NCBI GenBank assembly: GCA_003212315.1
Contig: QCQB01000006.1
Span: forward strand, 22,104-86,103
Direction: 5' to 3'
Length of the DNA stretch: 64,000 bases
Origin: SAR116 cluster bacterium AG-447-C21
GTDB taxonomy: Bacteria; Pseudomonadota; Alphaproteobacteria; Thalassobaculales; Thalassobaculaceae
Part shown: piece after piece, positions 47,680 to 56,126 of the stretch
Numbering within the stretch: position 1 is the stretch's first letter
Layout: every line of letters begins with the position of its first letter
Made by a program: the position numbers and the translations under genes
The notes under the pieces: model-generated
The model's database searches: none
What the model was told of the DNA's origin: nothing
What the model saw: the letters and a program-made list of their open reading frames with translations, nothing else

Positions 47680-48498
47680 CTACATTTTAGATGTAGCTAG
47701 GTAAATAAGAAGTGCAGTTTCAGAAAGCATTTGCGCTGCACCCAGTACGTCACCTGTATAACCGTTTATCTGTTTTTTTGATAAGAAACCAATGACAACA
47801 GTTGTTACAACAGAAAGGAGTATCGCTGCTAGTACTTTAGTTAAGGGTAATAGAAATATGCAGAGTAAGATAGATATGAGGAAACAAATTCCAACTACGG
47901 TCGCTCTTGGTTTTCCCGCGACACTTGCTAAGCCGGTTTCAGAGGCCTTTTCAAGAAAGAAAGCGATGCCTACGATAGTTGATCTTGAGAGAGCGCCAGA
48001 TACGATAAGTGCTATAACACATGCGAAAAACGGATCTTTGTTTATCAATTCACTTAGGGAAACAGCCTTTACTGAAATAGCAATTATAAGTGCAAGTGTT
48101 CCATATACACCAATCTGACTATCACGCATTATGTTGATTTTACCTTCTGGATTTTTATTAATGCCAAATCCATCTGCCGTATCTGCCAAACCATCTTCGT
48201 GTAATCCACCAGTTAATAGGATGATGGCGCCGATAGTTATAAAAGAGATTATGATAGGCGATATATTAAAATAGGATAATAACAAAGCAACCATCCCTCC
48301 CAAAAACCCCACAAGGCCTCCGATTAGGGGGAAACTCCAGGCTGCATCCATCAAATTCCGCTCGAATAGTAAATCTTTTGAAATTGGAATTCGTGTTAGA
48401 AAACTAACTGATAGGAGAATATCTTTAAAAAATCTCTGCGATGTTAATTTTTCAAGAATCGTATTCATTAAAAGAATCCATAGTTTCATCCCACTCAC
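47680..48498 (-). CDS. cobS: Adenosylcobinamide-GDP ribazoletransferase
   Basis: Integral membrane cobalamin synthase that joins adenosylcobinamide-GDP to alpha-ribazole. The 272-residue protein has the N-terminal LLSVSFLTRIPISKDLLFERNLMDAAWSFPLIGGLVGFLGG, the catalytic metal-binding LLTGGLHEDGLADTADGFG motif, DSQIGVYGTLALIIAISVKAVSL and several transmembrane helices. The GTG start gives ten extra residues compared with an internal ATG (MNTILEKL); either is possible. No cobalamin riboswitch is visible in the short divergent gap to cobT. Confidence 0.93.
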   Translation of the reverse strand: MSGMKLWILLMNTILEKLTSQRFFKDILLSVSFLTRIPISKDLLFERNLMDAAWSFPLIGGLVGFLGGMVALLLSYFNISPIIISFITIGAIILLTGGLHEDGLADTADGFGINKNPEGKINIMRDSQIGVYGTLALIIAISVKAVSLSELINKDPFFACVIALIVSGALSRSTIVGIAFFLEKASETGLASVAGKPRATVVGICFLISILLCIFLLPLTKVLAAILLSVVTTVVIGFLSKKQINGYTGDVLGAAQMLSETALLIYLATSKM

Positions 48499-48570
48499 TT
48501 AAAAGGTATAGACTTCAAGATATATTTAAAGAGTATCTTCTCCATTCACTAATAAAGGTGAAAGCAAAAA

Positions 48571-49620
48571 ATGAGTAATAAAAATCAGAAAAAACCAATA
48601 GCGTCATTCGATGAAGTAAGATTGCTTATTGATGAGCTTCCTGGTCCTGATTATGACAGCCAAAGCGCTGCTGTAGAAAGAGAAGCTAAATTAACCAAGC
48701 CTGAAGGTGCTCTTGGAAAACTTGAGCAAATTGTCGCTTGGTTGGCTGCCTGGCAAGGTGAGTATCCACCAAAAATTAATCATCCACGCACTGCTGTATT
48801 CGCAGCGAATCACGGAGTTGCTAATCTAGGAGTTTCAGCATTCCCTAGTTCTGTTACAGAACAGATGGTGCAGAATTTCATATCTGGGGGAGCTGCTGTC
48901 AATCAACTGTGTAAAGTTTTCGACTCAGATTTGCGTGTATACGAATTAGCTTTAGACCAACCAACTAACGACTTTACAAAAGGCCCAGCGATGAGTGAAG
49001 CAGAATGCGCGCATGCAATGGCATATGGAATGATGGCAGTTGAACCGGGTTTAGATATTTTGTGTTTAGGGGAAATGGGCATAGGTAATACTACATCGGC
49101 ATCGGCACTTTCATTGGCTCTTTTTGGCGGCAACGCGAAGGATTGGGTCGGAAGGGGGACCGGTATTTCTTCTGATTCCTTAGATAAAAAAATTAAAATA
49201 GTCCAGCAAGCATGTGAACTGCATGGGAACATGAAGGGGGATCCACTGGCAATTTTTGCAGCTTTAGGTGGGTTAGAACTAGCCGCTATAGCTGGCGCAA
49301 TACTAGCGGCTAGATTGGCTAAGGTCCCTGTCGTGCTAGATGGGTTTGCATGTACCGTCGCCGCAGCAATTTTATATGCAATTAAACCTTTTACAATTGA
49401 TCATTGTCTTGTCTCCCATTGTTCTGTTGAGCCTGGTCACAAAAAACTTTTAGGTAGAATAAATAAAGAATCATTATTAGACCTAGGGATGCGATTAGGC
49501 GAAGGATCTGGAGCGACACTTGCACTCGGTATAATACGCGCCGCTATCGCGTGTCACCTTGGGATGGCAACGTTCGAAGGTGCTGGCGTAAGTAACTCTC
49601 AATCCAACAAAATTGTCTAA
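48571..49620 (+). CDS. cobT: Nicotinate-nucleotide-dimethylbenzimidazole phosphoribosyltransferase
   Basis: Makes alpha-ribazole 5'-phosphate from dimethylbenzimidazole and nicotinate mononucleotide. In 349 residues it has LTKPEGALGKLEQIVAWLAAWQG, AVFAANHGVANLGVSAFPSSVTEQMVQNFISGGAAVNQL, LGEMGIGNTTSASALSLALFGG and the C-terminal VSHCSVEPGHKKLL plus LGEGSGATLAL (catalytic Glu). Length is typical. The set cobT, cobS and cobC covers the lower loop of cobalamin; no corrin-ring genes are present, so this reads as salvage or the end of a pathway encoded elsewhere. Confidence 0.96.
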   Translation: MSNKNQKKPIASFDEVRLLIDELPGPDYDSQSAAVEREAKLTKPEGALGKLEQIVAWLAAWQGEYPPKINHPRTAVFAANHGVANLGVSAFPSSVTEQMVQNFISGGAAVNQLCKVFDSDLRVYELALDQPTNDFTKGPAMSEAECAHAMAYGMMAVEPGLDILCLGEMGIGNTTSASALSLALFGGNAKDWVGRGTGISSDSLDKKIKIVQQACELHGNMKGDPLAIFAALGGLELAAIAGAILAARLAKVPVVLDGFACTVAAAILYAIKPFTIDHCLVSHCSVEPGHKKLLGRINKESLLDLGMRLGEGSGATLALGIIRAAIACHLGMATFEGAGVSNSQSNKIV

Positions 49621-49662
49621 TGGGTGCTCGATGAGAGTAAGATGGTTTTTAAAGTTATGTAT

Positions 49663-49869
49663 TTAACTGACTTTTATATTTTCAGCCGCTGACCTTCCAT
49701 CTTTCCCATCTACCAAGTCATATGAAACCGAATCATTTTCATTTAATGTCTCAACATTCGATGCATGAAGGGCTGTAATATGAACAAAAACGTCATTCCC
49801 GCCCTCATCGGGTTGTATAAACCCAAAACCCTTTGCGTTGTTAAACCATTTCACTTTACCAGTTGGCAT
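49663..49869 (-). CDS. Cold-shock protein (CspA family)
   Basis: A 68-residue single-domain RNA chaperone. From MPTGKVKWFNNAKGFGFIQPDEGGNDVFVHITAL it shows both RNA-binding motifs (KGFGFI and VFVHI), followed by VSYDLVDGKDGRSAAENIKV. The upstream frame adds 14 codons, but the family start and a GGAAAG ribosome binding site fix the ATG used here. It is convergent with cobT. A TGTGATCACA palindrome lies in its upstream region. Confidence 0.95.
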   Translation of the reverse strand: MPTGKVKWFNNAKGFGFIQPDEGGNDVFVHITALHASNVETLNENDSVSYDLVDGKDGRSAAENIKVS

Positions 49870-49950
49870 ATTCTTTCCACTTCGCAGTAATTCATTATTA
49901 CGGATAAACAATTAATTGATACGTTCTACTTGTGTTAATATATAAACCTT

Positions 49951-49960
49951 TGTGATCACA
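49951..49960. promoter_or_regulatory. TGTGATCACA palindrome upstream of the cold-shock gene
   Basis: A perfect ten-base dyad, about 80 bases upstream of the cold-shock ATG and about 130 bases upstream of the CoA-transferase start on the other strand. It resembles two fused CRP/FNR-type half sites (TGTGA/TCACA) but lacks the six-base spacer those regulators need. Possibly an operator for another dimeric regulator; short enough to arise by chance. Confidence 0.25.
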
Positions 49961-50090
49961 TTGTTACACCAGAATCATTATAAAACTAGTAGCTTTATAT
50001 AATATTAGGGATGATTTTTCGACTAAGGACGTGAATTCGACTATTGTTATTATAAAACTCAAAATAGGTCGTCGTGTGAGGAGTTGCGAA

Positions 50091-51275
50091 ATGCCTTCAA
50101 GAAAAGGTCCTTTATCAAGATTTAAAGTCCTTGATTTAACGCGTGCAAGAGCAGGTCCCACTGCTGCTCGAATGCTAGCTGATTGGGGTGCGGAAACCAT
50201 AAAAGTAGAACAGCCCGAATATCTTTCTGAGGTCCCTCTTGGTGGGGCCCGTGAAGGGTTTGATTTCCAAAACCTTCATCGCAATAAGCGATCAGTCACT
50301 ATAAATTTAAAAGAGCCGAAGGGCGTCGAAATTTTTCTGAAGATGGCTAAAAACGCGGATGTTATAATCGAAAATTATCGTCCAAACGTTAAATATAAAC
50401 TAGGAATAGATTATGACGCTGTCCGTTCTATCAATCCAAAAATAGTTTATGGGAGTATATCAGGATTTGGTCAAACTGGACCTTATTCGGAAAGAGCAGG
50501 GTTGGATCAAATTGCCCAAGGTTTGGGAGGATTGATGTCTGTCACTGGAATGCCTGGAGATGGACCAGTTCGAGTTGGCATCCCAATCGCAGATTTAACT
50601 GCAGGATTGAATTTAGCTTATGGAATATTATTAGCACTTCTAGAAAGGGAAGTATCTGGTGAAGGACAGTGGGTGAAAACTTCATTATTAGAAGCTCAAA
50701 TAATGATGATGGATCTGCAAGCCGCTCGATATATCATCGATAATGAAGTCCCTGCGCAGGAAGGAAATAACCATCCAACGAATACCCCGACAGGAGTTTT
50801 TAAAACCAAAGATGGCTTGATAAACATTCAGGCCTCTGCGGATCATCTTTTTAAGCGAATGTGTGATACCCTTGGAGCTCCAGAAATTTATAAGAATCAA
50901 AATTATAAAACAAACAGTTCGCGTACTCTAAACCGACAGAGTATCAATGATGAGATAGATGCTTATACGATCAAAAAACCTACCGATTTTTGGGTGAGAG
51001 CTTTTGCCAAAGCGGGTGTACCATGCGGGCCTATCCATAACATGCAGCAAGTATTTGACGATCCTCAAGTTCAAACTTTGAGTATGAGTCCGGAAATACA
51101 ACACCCACGTCTAGGTCTACTTAAAATGGTTGGTCAAGCCACTAAGCTGACGCGCACGCCTCAAGTGATGCATTCACCTACTCCAGATTTGGGACAACAT
51201 ACTGAAGAAATACTGCTGGAATTAGGAATAAATAGTGATGAGTTTGAAATTCTAAAGGGACAAGGTGTAATTTAA
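50091..51275 (+). CDS. Class III CoA-transferase (CaiB/BaiF family)
   Basis: Moves CoA between acyl-CoA and a carboxylic acid. From MPSRKGPLSRF the protein has 394 residues: KVLDLTRARAGPTAARMLADWGAETIKVEQPEY, FDFQNLHRNKRSVTINLKEPKG (usually near the CoA site), ENYRPNVKYKLGIDYDAV, VYGSISGFGQTGPYSERAGLDQIAQGLGGLMSVTG (catalytic Asp in the A-G-x-D segment) and the C-terminal GVPCGPIHNMQQVFDDPQ. The frame starts 20 codons earlier, but GTGAGGAG lies 8 bases before this ATG. It is followed by an enoyl-CoA hydratase. The substrate is unknown. Confidence 0.92.
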   Translation: MPSRKGPLSRFKVLDLTRARAGPTAARMLADWGAETIKVEQPEYLSEVPLGGAREGFDFQNLHRNKRSVTINLKEPKGVEIFLKMAKNADVIIENYRPNVKYKLGIDYDAVRSINPKIVYGSISGFGQTGPYSERAGLDQIAQGLGGLMSVTGMPGDGPVRVGIPIADLTAGLNLAYGILLALLEREVSGEGQWVKTSLLEAQIMMMDLQAARYIIDNEVPAQEGNNHPTNTPTGVFKTKDGLINIQASADHLFKRMCDTLGAPEIYKNQNYKTNSSRTLNRQSINDEIDAYTIKKPTDFWVRAFAKAGVPCGPIHNMQQVFDDPQVQTLSMSPEIQHPRLGLLKMVGQATKLTRTPQVMHSPTPDLGQHTEEILLELGINSDEFEILKGQGVI

Positions 51276-51340
51276 AGTTTAATCGTGATTAACATGACGC
51301 CATTCCAGAGTAATTTGGAAAAAAATAGTTAGGAGAATCA

Positions 51341-52135
51341 ATGGAATTATCGACACAAAAAATATTGGCTCATAATGATGGCCTTGTTGGACGTATTATT
51401 TTAAATAACCCGGAACGTCGAAATGCAATATCACTCGATATGTGGCAAGGTATTTCAGAAGCGTTTGATCAATTTTCAGAAAACCCCAAAATTAGGTGTG
51501 TTGTAATGTCAGGAGCTGGAGACAAAGCATTCGCTTCAGGTGCTGATATTTCCCAGTTCAAGGAACGAAGATCGAACGCAGATGCCGCGAAAGAATACGC
51601 CCAAATTTCCATGGCCGGTAGACAAAAGATGTTGCATTGCGAAAAACCCTTTATAGCGCAAATAAGGGGCTTCTGCATGGGAGGGGGTTTGGGAATAGCT
51701 CTTGCTGCAGATATTCGGATTGCATCGGAAGACGCTCAATTTGGGGTCCCCGCTGCGCGTTTATCAATTGCATATGATCGCTTGAACCTAGGAAATTTAG
51801 TGGCTCTTGTTGGACCGTCAAAAGCCAAAGAAATATTATTAACAGCAAAACGCTATTCGGGTTTAGAAGCTGAGAAAATGGGTTTGATTAACTCCTGCGT
51901 GCCAATCTCAGATTTAGAGACTGCCGTAGCAGATATAACGGATAGAATATCGGAGAACGCGCCGCTCTCGATGAAAGCATCGAAATTGACAATAAACGAG
52001 TTGATGAAAGATGATTCTGCATTCGATGGCGCATTGGTCGATCAGCTAACTCGAGATTGTTTTGACAGTAAAGATTATCAGGAGGGGCAAGAGGCTTTCT
52101 TAAATAAACGAAAACCAGTTTTTACAGGAGCGTAA
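51341..52135 (+). CDS. Enoyl-CoA hydratase/isomerase family protein
   Basis: A 264-residue crotonase-fold enzyme. Landmarks are IILNNPERRNAISLDMWQGI, the first oxyanion-hole segment SGAGDKAFASGADISQFKE, and the second CEKPFIAQIRGFCMGGGLGIALAADIRIASEDAQFGVPAARLSI. The usual first catalytic Glu position reads AARLSIAY (ordinary hydratases have a Glu in 'PEixlGl'-type segments), so activity may be that of a CoA-ester hydrolase, isomerase or decarboxylase instead of hydration. A TAGGAGAA site precedes the ATG. Probably cotranscribed with the CoA-transferase. Confidence 0.9.
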   Translation: MELSTQKILAHNDGLVGRIILNNPERRNAISLDMWQGISEAFDQFSENPKIRCVVMSGAGDKAFASGADISQFKERRSNADAAKEYAQISMAGRQKMLHCEKPFIAQIRGFCMGGGLGIALAADIRIASEDAQFGVPAARLSIAYDRLNLGNLVALVGPSKAKEILLTAKRYSGLEAEKMGLINSCVPISDLETAVADITDRISENAPLSMKASKLTINELMKDDSAFDGALVDQLTRDCFDSKDYQEGQEAFLNKRKPVFTGA

Positions 52136-52235
52136 TACGATGAGGGACTTGGCCTAAAATTTGCTTAGGAAGTACAGTGTGTAGGATTATAATTGTTAGA
52201 CAACAGAAGAATCTAATAAATATTGAGGGATAGAA

Positions 52236-53465
52236 ATGGCATTTAGCCCCGTACAAAGTAAACCAAAAGGACCAAGTCAAGAATATTTGCTATTAGACTA
52301 TTTGCAGCGACTGGGTAGAAGCGTAGACGGTAGAATGGCTGTCCATCTTCATTTATCTAGATTGCGGCCTCAAAATCGACAAGAACATCACATTCGTATA
52401 GCAGCAACAACATTCGAGAGTCTCTCCCATTTATATGATGGCCAAGTTTTCACGCTTGGTTCTTCGGATCTAGTCTTTATATGCAAAGATGCACCGATTG
52501 AGGATATAGACGCTACAATTCTTAAAATTAGGCACCTTTTTAATGAGGATCCATTGACATTTGGAGAAGAAGAAGAGGATATGGCACGTTTCTCAACTTG
52601 GTATAATGTTGAGACACAACATGCGGAAATGCTCGATTTGATCAAACAGATGCATCGCGAGCGAGAACGTAAAAATAGAGTATCAGCTTCTAAACGGAGG
52701 GATTCGGACTCAAGTCAAGAAGGTTTGAAAATGTTGACCCCGGAACAATTAGGAAAGTTAGAGGACTTTTTAGCCCGAGCAGATTTGTCTAATCTGATGC
52801 GACGGCAACCGGTTTGCGCTATCACACCTTCCAATCCGAACCCACAGGCAATTTTTCAAGAGCTATACATTTCTATTGATAAACTGAGGGATTCAATTCT
52901 TCCTGATTATAACTTAGCTTCTAGCTTGTGGTTGTTTAGACATCTGACGCAGACCCTGGATTTGCGAATGTTACAAGTCTTAATACACAATGATGACTCT
53001 ACCATTGATAGTTCATTTAGTATCAATATGAATGTTCAAACGATATTATCTCCATCTTTTTTACAATTTGATAATAATTTGAAGGCTGTAGCTAGGGGTA
53101 CTGTGGTTATCGAACTACAACCAATTGATATCTTCAGCGACATGGGTGCTTATATGTTTGCAAGGGATTTCATGCGTGAAAGGGGATATCGAATAGCGTT
53201 GGATGGACTTAACCATCAAATATTACAGTTCATCGACAGAGAGCAACTTGGGTTTGATCTTTTAAAACTCATCTGGAGTCCAGAAATGGCCGATGATAAT
53301 TCTGGTACACGACTAGATACTTTAAAAGAGCACGTTGATCGATGTGGACGAGCTCGGTTAATAATAGCGAGGTGCGACTCTGATGAGGCTGTGCGTTTCG
53401 GCCAAAGCCTTGGCAGTACAGTTTATCAAGGCCATTATATAGATCGATTACTCGCAAATTCTTAA
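52236..53465 (+). CDS. Degenerate GGDEF/EAL-like protein, probably catalytically inactive
   Basis: A 409-residue soluble protein without signal peptide or membrane helix. The C-terminal half (about residues 190-405) follows the EAL-domain plan: SINMNV, VVIELQP (first Glu at 293 kept, second lost), FMRERGYRIALDGLN (where active enzymes have DDFG; one Asp kept), FDLLKLIW (Lys344 kept, the following Asp lost), and VYQGHYIDRLL (QG kept). The N-terminal part (about residues 30-105) has GQVFTLGSSDLVFICKDAP, similar to a decayed GGDEF strand-loop-strand. A charged linker (RERERKNRVSASKRRDS) joins them. It could be a nucleotide sensor or a protein-binding scaffold. I assign it by fold pattern only. 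Confidence 0.55.
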   Translation: MAFSPVQSKPKGPSQEYLLLDYLQRLGRSVDGRMAVHLHLSRLRPQNRQEHHIRIAATTFESLSHLYDGQVFTLGSSDLVFICKDAPIEDIDATILKIRHLFNEDPLTFGEEEEDMARFSTWYNVETQHAEMLDLIKQMHRERERKNRVSASKRRDSDSSQEGLKMLTPEQLGKLEDFLARADLSNLMRRQPVCAITPSNPNPQAIFQELYISIDKLRDSILPDYNLASSLWLFRHLTQTLDLRMLQVLIHNDDSTIDSSFSINMNVQTILSPSFLQFDNNLKAVARGTVVIELQPIDIFSDMGAYMFARDFMRERGYRIALDGLNHQILQFIDREQLGFDLLKLIWSPEMADDNSGTRLDTLKEHVDRCGRARLIIARCDSDEAVRFGQSLGSTVYQGHYIDRLLANS

Positions 53466-53508
53466 CTAGGGATGCTGATGTCCTAATATAAAGGTAAAAT
53501 TAGTCTGG

Positions 53509-54279
53509 TTAATAATTGGATATCGCTATAATGAGCGTTGCCAAACTAATAATAGTTAGAACGATTAGTGAGAAGTTTCTGAAATAATTTCTGCCATATT
53601 TAACAAAAAATTGAGTTCCAACCCAGGTAGAGCCAACATAGATTGGGAAGAATAAAACACTTACGAAAATAACTTCCGTTGTAAAAAGATTATGATACCA
53701 AAGTGGAATAACACCACAAATTCCTAGAGCGGTTACAGCTCCAATCACATTGGCTCTCTGTTCTTCAGTAGTTCCTGGTTTTGATAAGGCAACTGCTACC
53801 GCTGGGGGGCCTCCAATACCTGCGGAACCCTGAATAAGTCCAGCACCAATCCCTATGCTAACCAAAAACGTTTTGTTTGAATGGGCGCTTATTTTGACAT
53901 CTTTGTAGAGCATGAGCACCATAGACATGACAGTTATTGATATTGCCATTTTCATGAAAACTGGTTCTATACTGACTAATAACCAAGTACCAAAAGGTGC
54001 GGCAATCATGGCTGCGAAACCAAATGGAATAACAAAACCCCTGTCAGCTTTCTTTATAGCTATTGGCAGCAGTTGTAGCATCGAAGGAAGCCCACTCAGG
54101 GTTGCAATTGCTACAGCCGAACGGGGTCCTAAAATGACACTTGCCGTCATAACTATGATGAGTGATGCACCGAAACCAACAAAGCCACGAACAATACCAG
54201 CTAATAGAATGCCAAGTCCAATTAGCAGCAAATCCCATAAATTAAAAACATCAACTATTGCTAGTATAGTACTCGACAT
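53509..54279 (-). CDS. TSUP family (TauE/SafE) anion permease
   Basis: A 256-residue membrane protein with about eight helices. LLIGLGILLAGIVRGFVGFGASLIIVM and IGAGLIQGSAGIGGPPAVAVALSK are the two family repeats with the G-x-x-x-G-x-GG core. TSUP proteins export sulfite, sulfoacetate or other organic anions; the substrate here is unknown. It is downstream of the alpha/beta hydrolase on the same strand. Confidence 0.88.
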   Translation of the reverse strand: MSSTILAIVDVFNLWDLLLIGLGILLAGIVRGFVGFGASLIIVMTASVILGPRSAVAIATLSGLPSMLQLLPIAIKKADRGFVIPFGFAAMIAAPFGTWLLVSIEPVFMKMAISITVMSMVLMLYKDVKISAHSNKTFLVSIGIGAGLIQGSAGIGGPPAVAVALSKPGTTEEQRANVIGAVTALGICGVIPLWYHNLFTTEVIFVSVLFFPIYVGSTWVGTQFFVKYGRNYFRNFSLIVLTIISLATLIIAISNY

Positions 54280-54394
54280 TTTGGAGGCCTTTGGTAGGCA
54301 TTTTAAAAAGGGGAAGAAAAACTCATATGGTTACTTCGAGGAATTATTTCTCATTTCACTTTAATCAGATTTAACAAATCTTCAAAACTTTCAG

Positions 54395-55273
54395 TCATTT
54401 CTCAAGCGGAGCAACACGAAGTAGAAATTCAATTACCGATTCGGCAAAAATATCATTTCTATCCCCAGCTACCATGTGCGCTGCATTTGAAACATTCACA
54501 TACTCAGCGTGGGGACATTGATCAAGAAAACTTTGTGCTCCCTCTTCGCTGAGGACGTCAGATAGACCGCCTCTTACCAGTAATACTGGTAGGGTAAGAT
54601 TGTCAGCCGCTTTATGGAGCCGCTCCCGGTAATCCGGTGCTCCTGGTCGACTTGACCTTCTAGCTGGGTCCCAATGCCAGACATATTTTCCATTAACGGC
54701 TAGCCTTACATTTTTGGCTAGTCCATCTAGGTTTCGGGGTCTTTTGCGGTGTGGCTGATAATTTGCAATTGCTTCAGCAACTTCTTCCAGACTATCAAAA
54801 CCATCAGGTTTTTGATTCATAAATTCTTGTATTTTTGCTTGCCCAGCTGGTTCTATACGGGGTGCCATATCGACCATCACAAGTGCTTTAGCAGTCATGC
54901 CTTTCTCACCAATAGCAACCAGGCTTGTACCGGCACCCATTGAGGCTCCAACCAAAATTGGACTACCTGATCCAAGTTCAGTAACTACACACTTTAAATC
55001 TTCAACCATTTTTTCGGCACCATAATTACCTTCACCAGCCCAATCTGAGTCACCGTGCCCGCGAGCGTCAAGTGCTACGGCATGATAACCTGCTGCGCCC
55101 AGTGTCTCGCCTGCTCCTTTCCAAGCGTGCCGCGTTTGGCCACCACCATGTTGTAAAATAACAAGTTGGTTTTTTGGGTTGCCCCATGAATCACCGGCTA
55201 TCTTTACACCTTCATAACCCTCCCAGATATGGTTTGGTATTGGTGTGCCAGGAAGACGTTTGCCAGCGCTCAT
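54395..55273 (-). CDS. Alpha/beta hydrolase
   Basis: From MSAGKRLPGTPIPNHIWEGYEG this hydrolase has 292 residues. It has the oxyanion region VILQHGGGQTRHAWKG, GHGDSDWA, the nucleophile elbow GASMGAG (Ser at about residue 110), VRGGLSDVLSEEGAQ (acid) and a late His in VSNAAHMVAGD. The pattern fits epoxide hydrolase/peroxidase-like esterases, but the substrate is not known. The open frame runs 24 codons further upstream with AT-rich coding unlike the rest, so the internal start is preferred. A TTCG/CGAA dyad lies upstream. Confidence 0.85.
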   Translation of the reverse strand: MSAGKRLPGTPIPNHIWEGYEGVKIAGDSWGNPKNQLVILQHGGGQTRHAWKGAGETLGAAGYHAVALDARGHGDSDWAGEGNYGAEKMVEDLKCVVTELGSGSPILVGASMGAGTSLVAIGEKGMTAKALVMVDMAPRIEPAGQAKIQEFMNQKPDGFDSLEEVAEAIANYQPHRKRPRNLDGLAKNVRLAVNGKYVWHWDPARRSSRPGAPDYRERLHKAADNLTLPVLLVRGGLSDVLSEEGAQSFLDQCPHAEYVNVSNAAHMVAGDRNDIFAESVIEFLLRVAPLEK

Positions 55274-55361
55274 TTTCAAAAATTCCCCAGAATTAAAATA
55301 AAATTTACAGATCAATTTAATCGATAATTTATTGATGAAGGTCAAGCCTAGGGAGAAATAA

Positions 55362-55381
55362 AATTCGTTATATATCGAATT
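55362..55381. promoter_or_regulatory. Dyad AATTCG-N8-CGAATT, resembling the padR palindrome
   Basis: AATTCG (55362-55367) and CGAATT (55376-55381) flank TTATATAT. The right half, ATATATCGAAT, is identical to the right half plus centre of the padR palindrome, but the space between the ATTCG and CGAAT half sites is 8 bases here and 6 there. It lies about 90 bases upstream of the alpha/beta hydrolase start, between it and otnC. A weaker second PadR site is possible. Confidence 0.3.
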
Positions 55382-55416
55382 ATCCAGAATGATGATATTG
55401 ATTCATAGTTCGTTTT

Positions 55417-56049
55417 TTAATTAGGATATAATTCCTCTAATGTTTTGATCTGCTTCTCATTTAAATATTGGGTTTTCATATTTCTTAGTAAAAGAAAAAG
55501 TCGTGCTGTTTCCTCCAGTTCCTCAATGGCATAAACAGCATCTTCCAGGGTTTTACCTGCAACGACAGGCCCATGATTGGCTAAAAGAACCGCGTGATGA
55601 TTGGAGGCCATCTCTTTAACCGCTTTTGCTAAATTAATATCCCCTGGGGGGAAATATGGAACCAGAGGTAACTTACCTATCTTCATCACATAATAAGCTG
55701 TAATTGGTGGGAGCACATTTTTTTTATCTATACCTGCTAGACAACTGACTGCTACAGAGTGTGTGGAGTGTAAGTGAACAACCGCTCCGGAGTCGGGTCG
55801 TTCATCATACATTGCAATGTGAAGGAAACTTTCTTTGGTTGGACTTTTTCCAGAGATTAATTTACCGTTTAAATCCAATTTAGAAATTTCGTTTGGATCA
55901 AGATTTCCCATTGAGGAACCCGTTGGGGTCATTAACCATCCATCGGCAAGACGAACAGATATGTTGCCAGAGCTGCCGATCGTAAGCCCTCTATCAAATA
56001 GAGACTTTGCCAATCTGCATATTGAGTCGCGTTCGGAATTCTCGCTCAT
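55417..56049 (-). CDS. otnC: 3-oxo-tetronate 4-phosphate decarboxylase (class II aldolase family)
   Basis: A 210-residue zinc-dependent class II aldolase/adducin-fold enzyme that decarboxylates 3-oxo-tetronate 4-phosphate to dihydroxyacetone phosphate. Motifs: LFDRGLTIGSSGNISVRLADGWLMTPTGSSMGNLDP, PTKESFLHIAMYDERPDSGAVVHLHSTHSVAVS (the His-x-His zinc pair), and LLANHGPVVAGKTLEDAVYAIEELEETARLFLLL. This matches OtnC rather than L-fuculose aldolases. It completes the pathway encoded by otnK, otnI and denD near 13-16 kb. Confidence 0.87.
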   Translation of the reverse strand: MSENSERDSICRLAKSLFDRGLTIGSSGNISVRLADGWLMTPTGSSMGNLDPNEISKLDLNGKLISGKSPTKESFLHIAMYDERPDSGAVVHLHSTHSVAVSCLAGIDKKNVLPPITAYYVMKIGKLPLVPYFPPGDINLAKAVKEMASNHHAVLLANHGPVVAGKTLEDAVYAIEELEETARLFLLLRNMKTQYLNEKQIKTLEELYPN

Positions 56050-56126
56050 TTAATTTCCCAGGGTGATTTTACATAAATTGGTTTATTCAGTTTATCAATG
56101 AGTACAGAACCTGAATAGGTGATTTA

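Noticed and set aside
48480..48580. Cobalamin riboswitch controlling cobS/cobT
   Set aside because: The divergent gap is only about 70 bases and no B12-box-like sequence is present.
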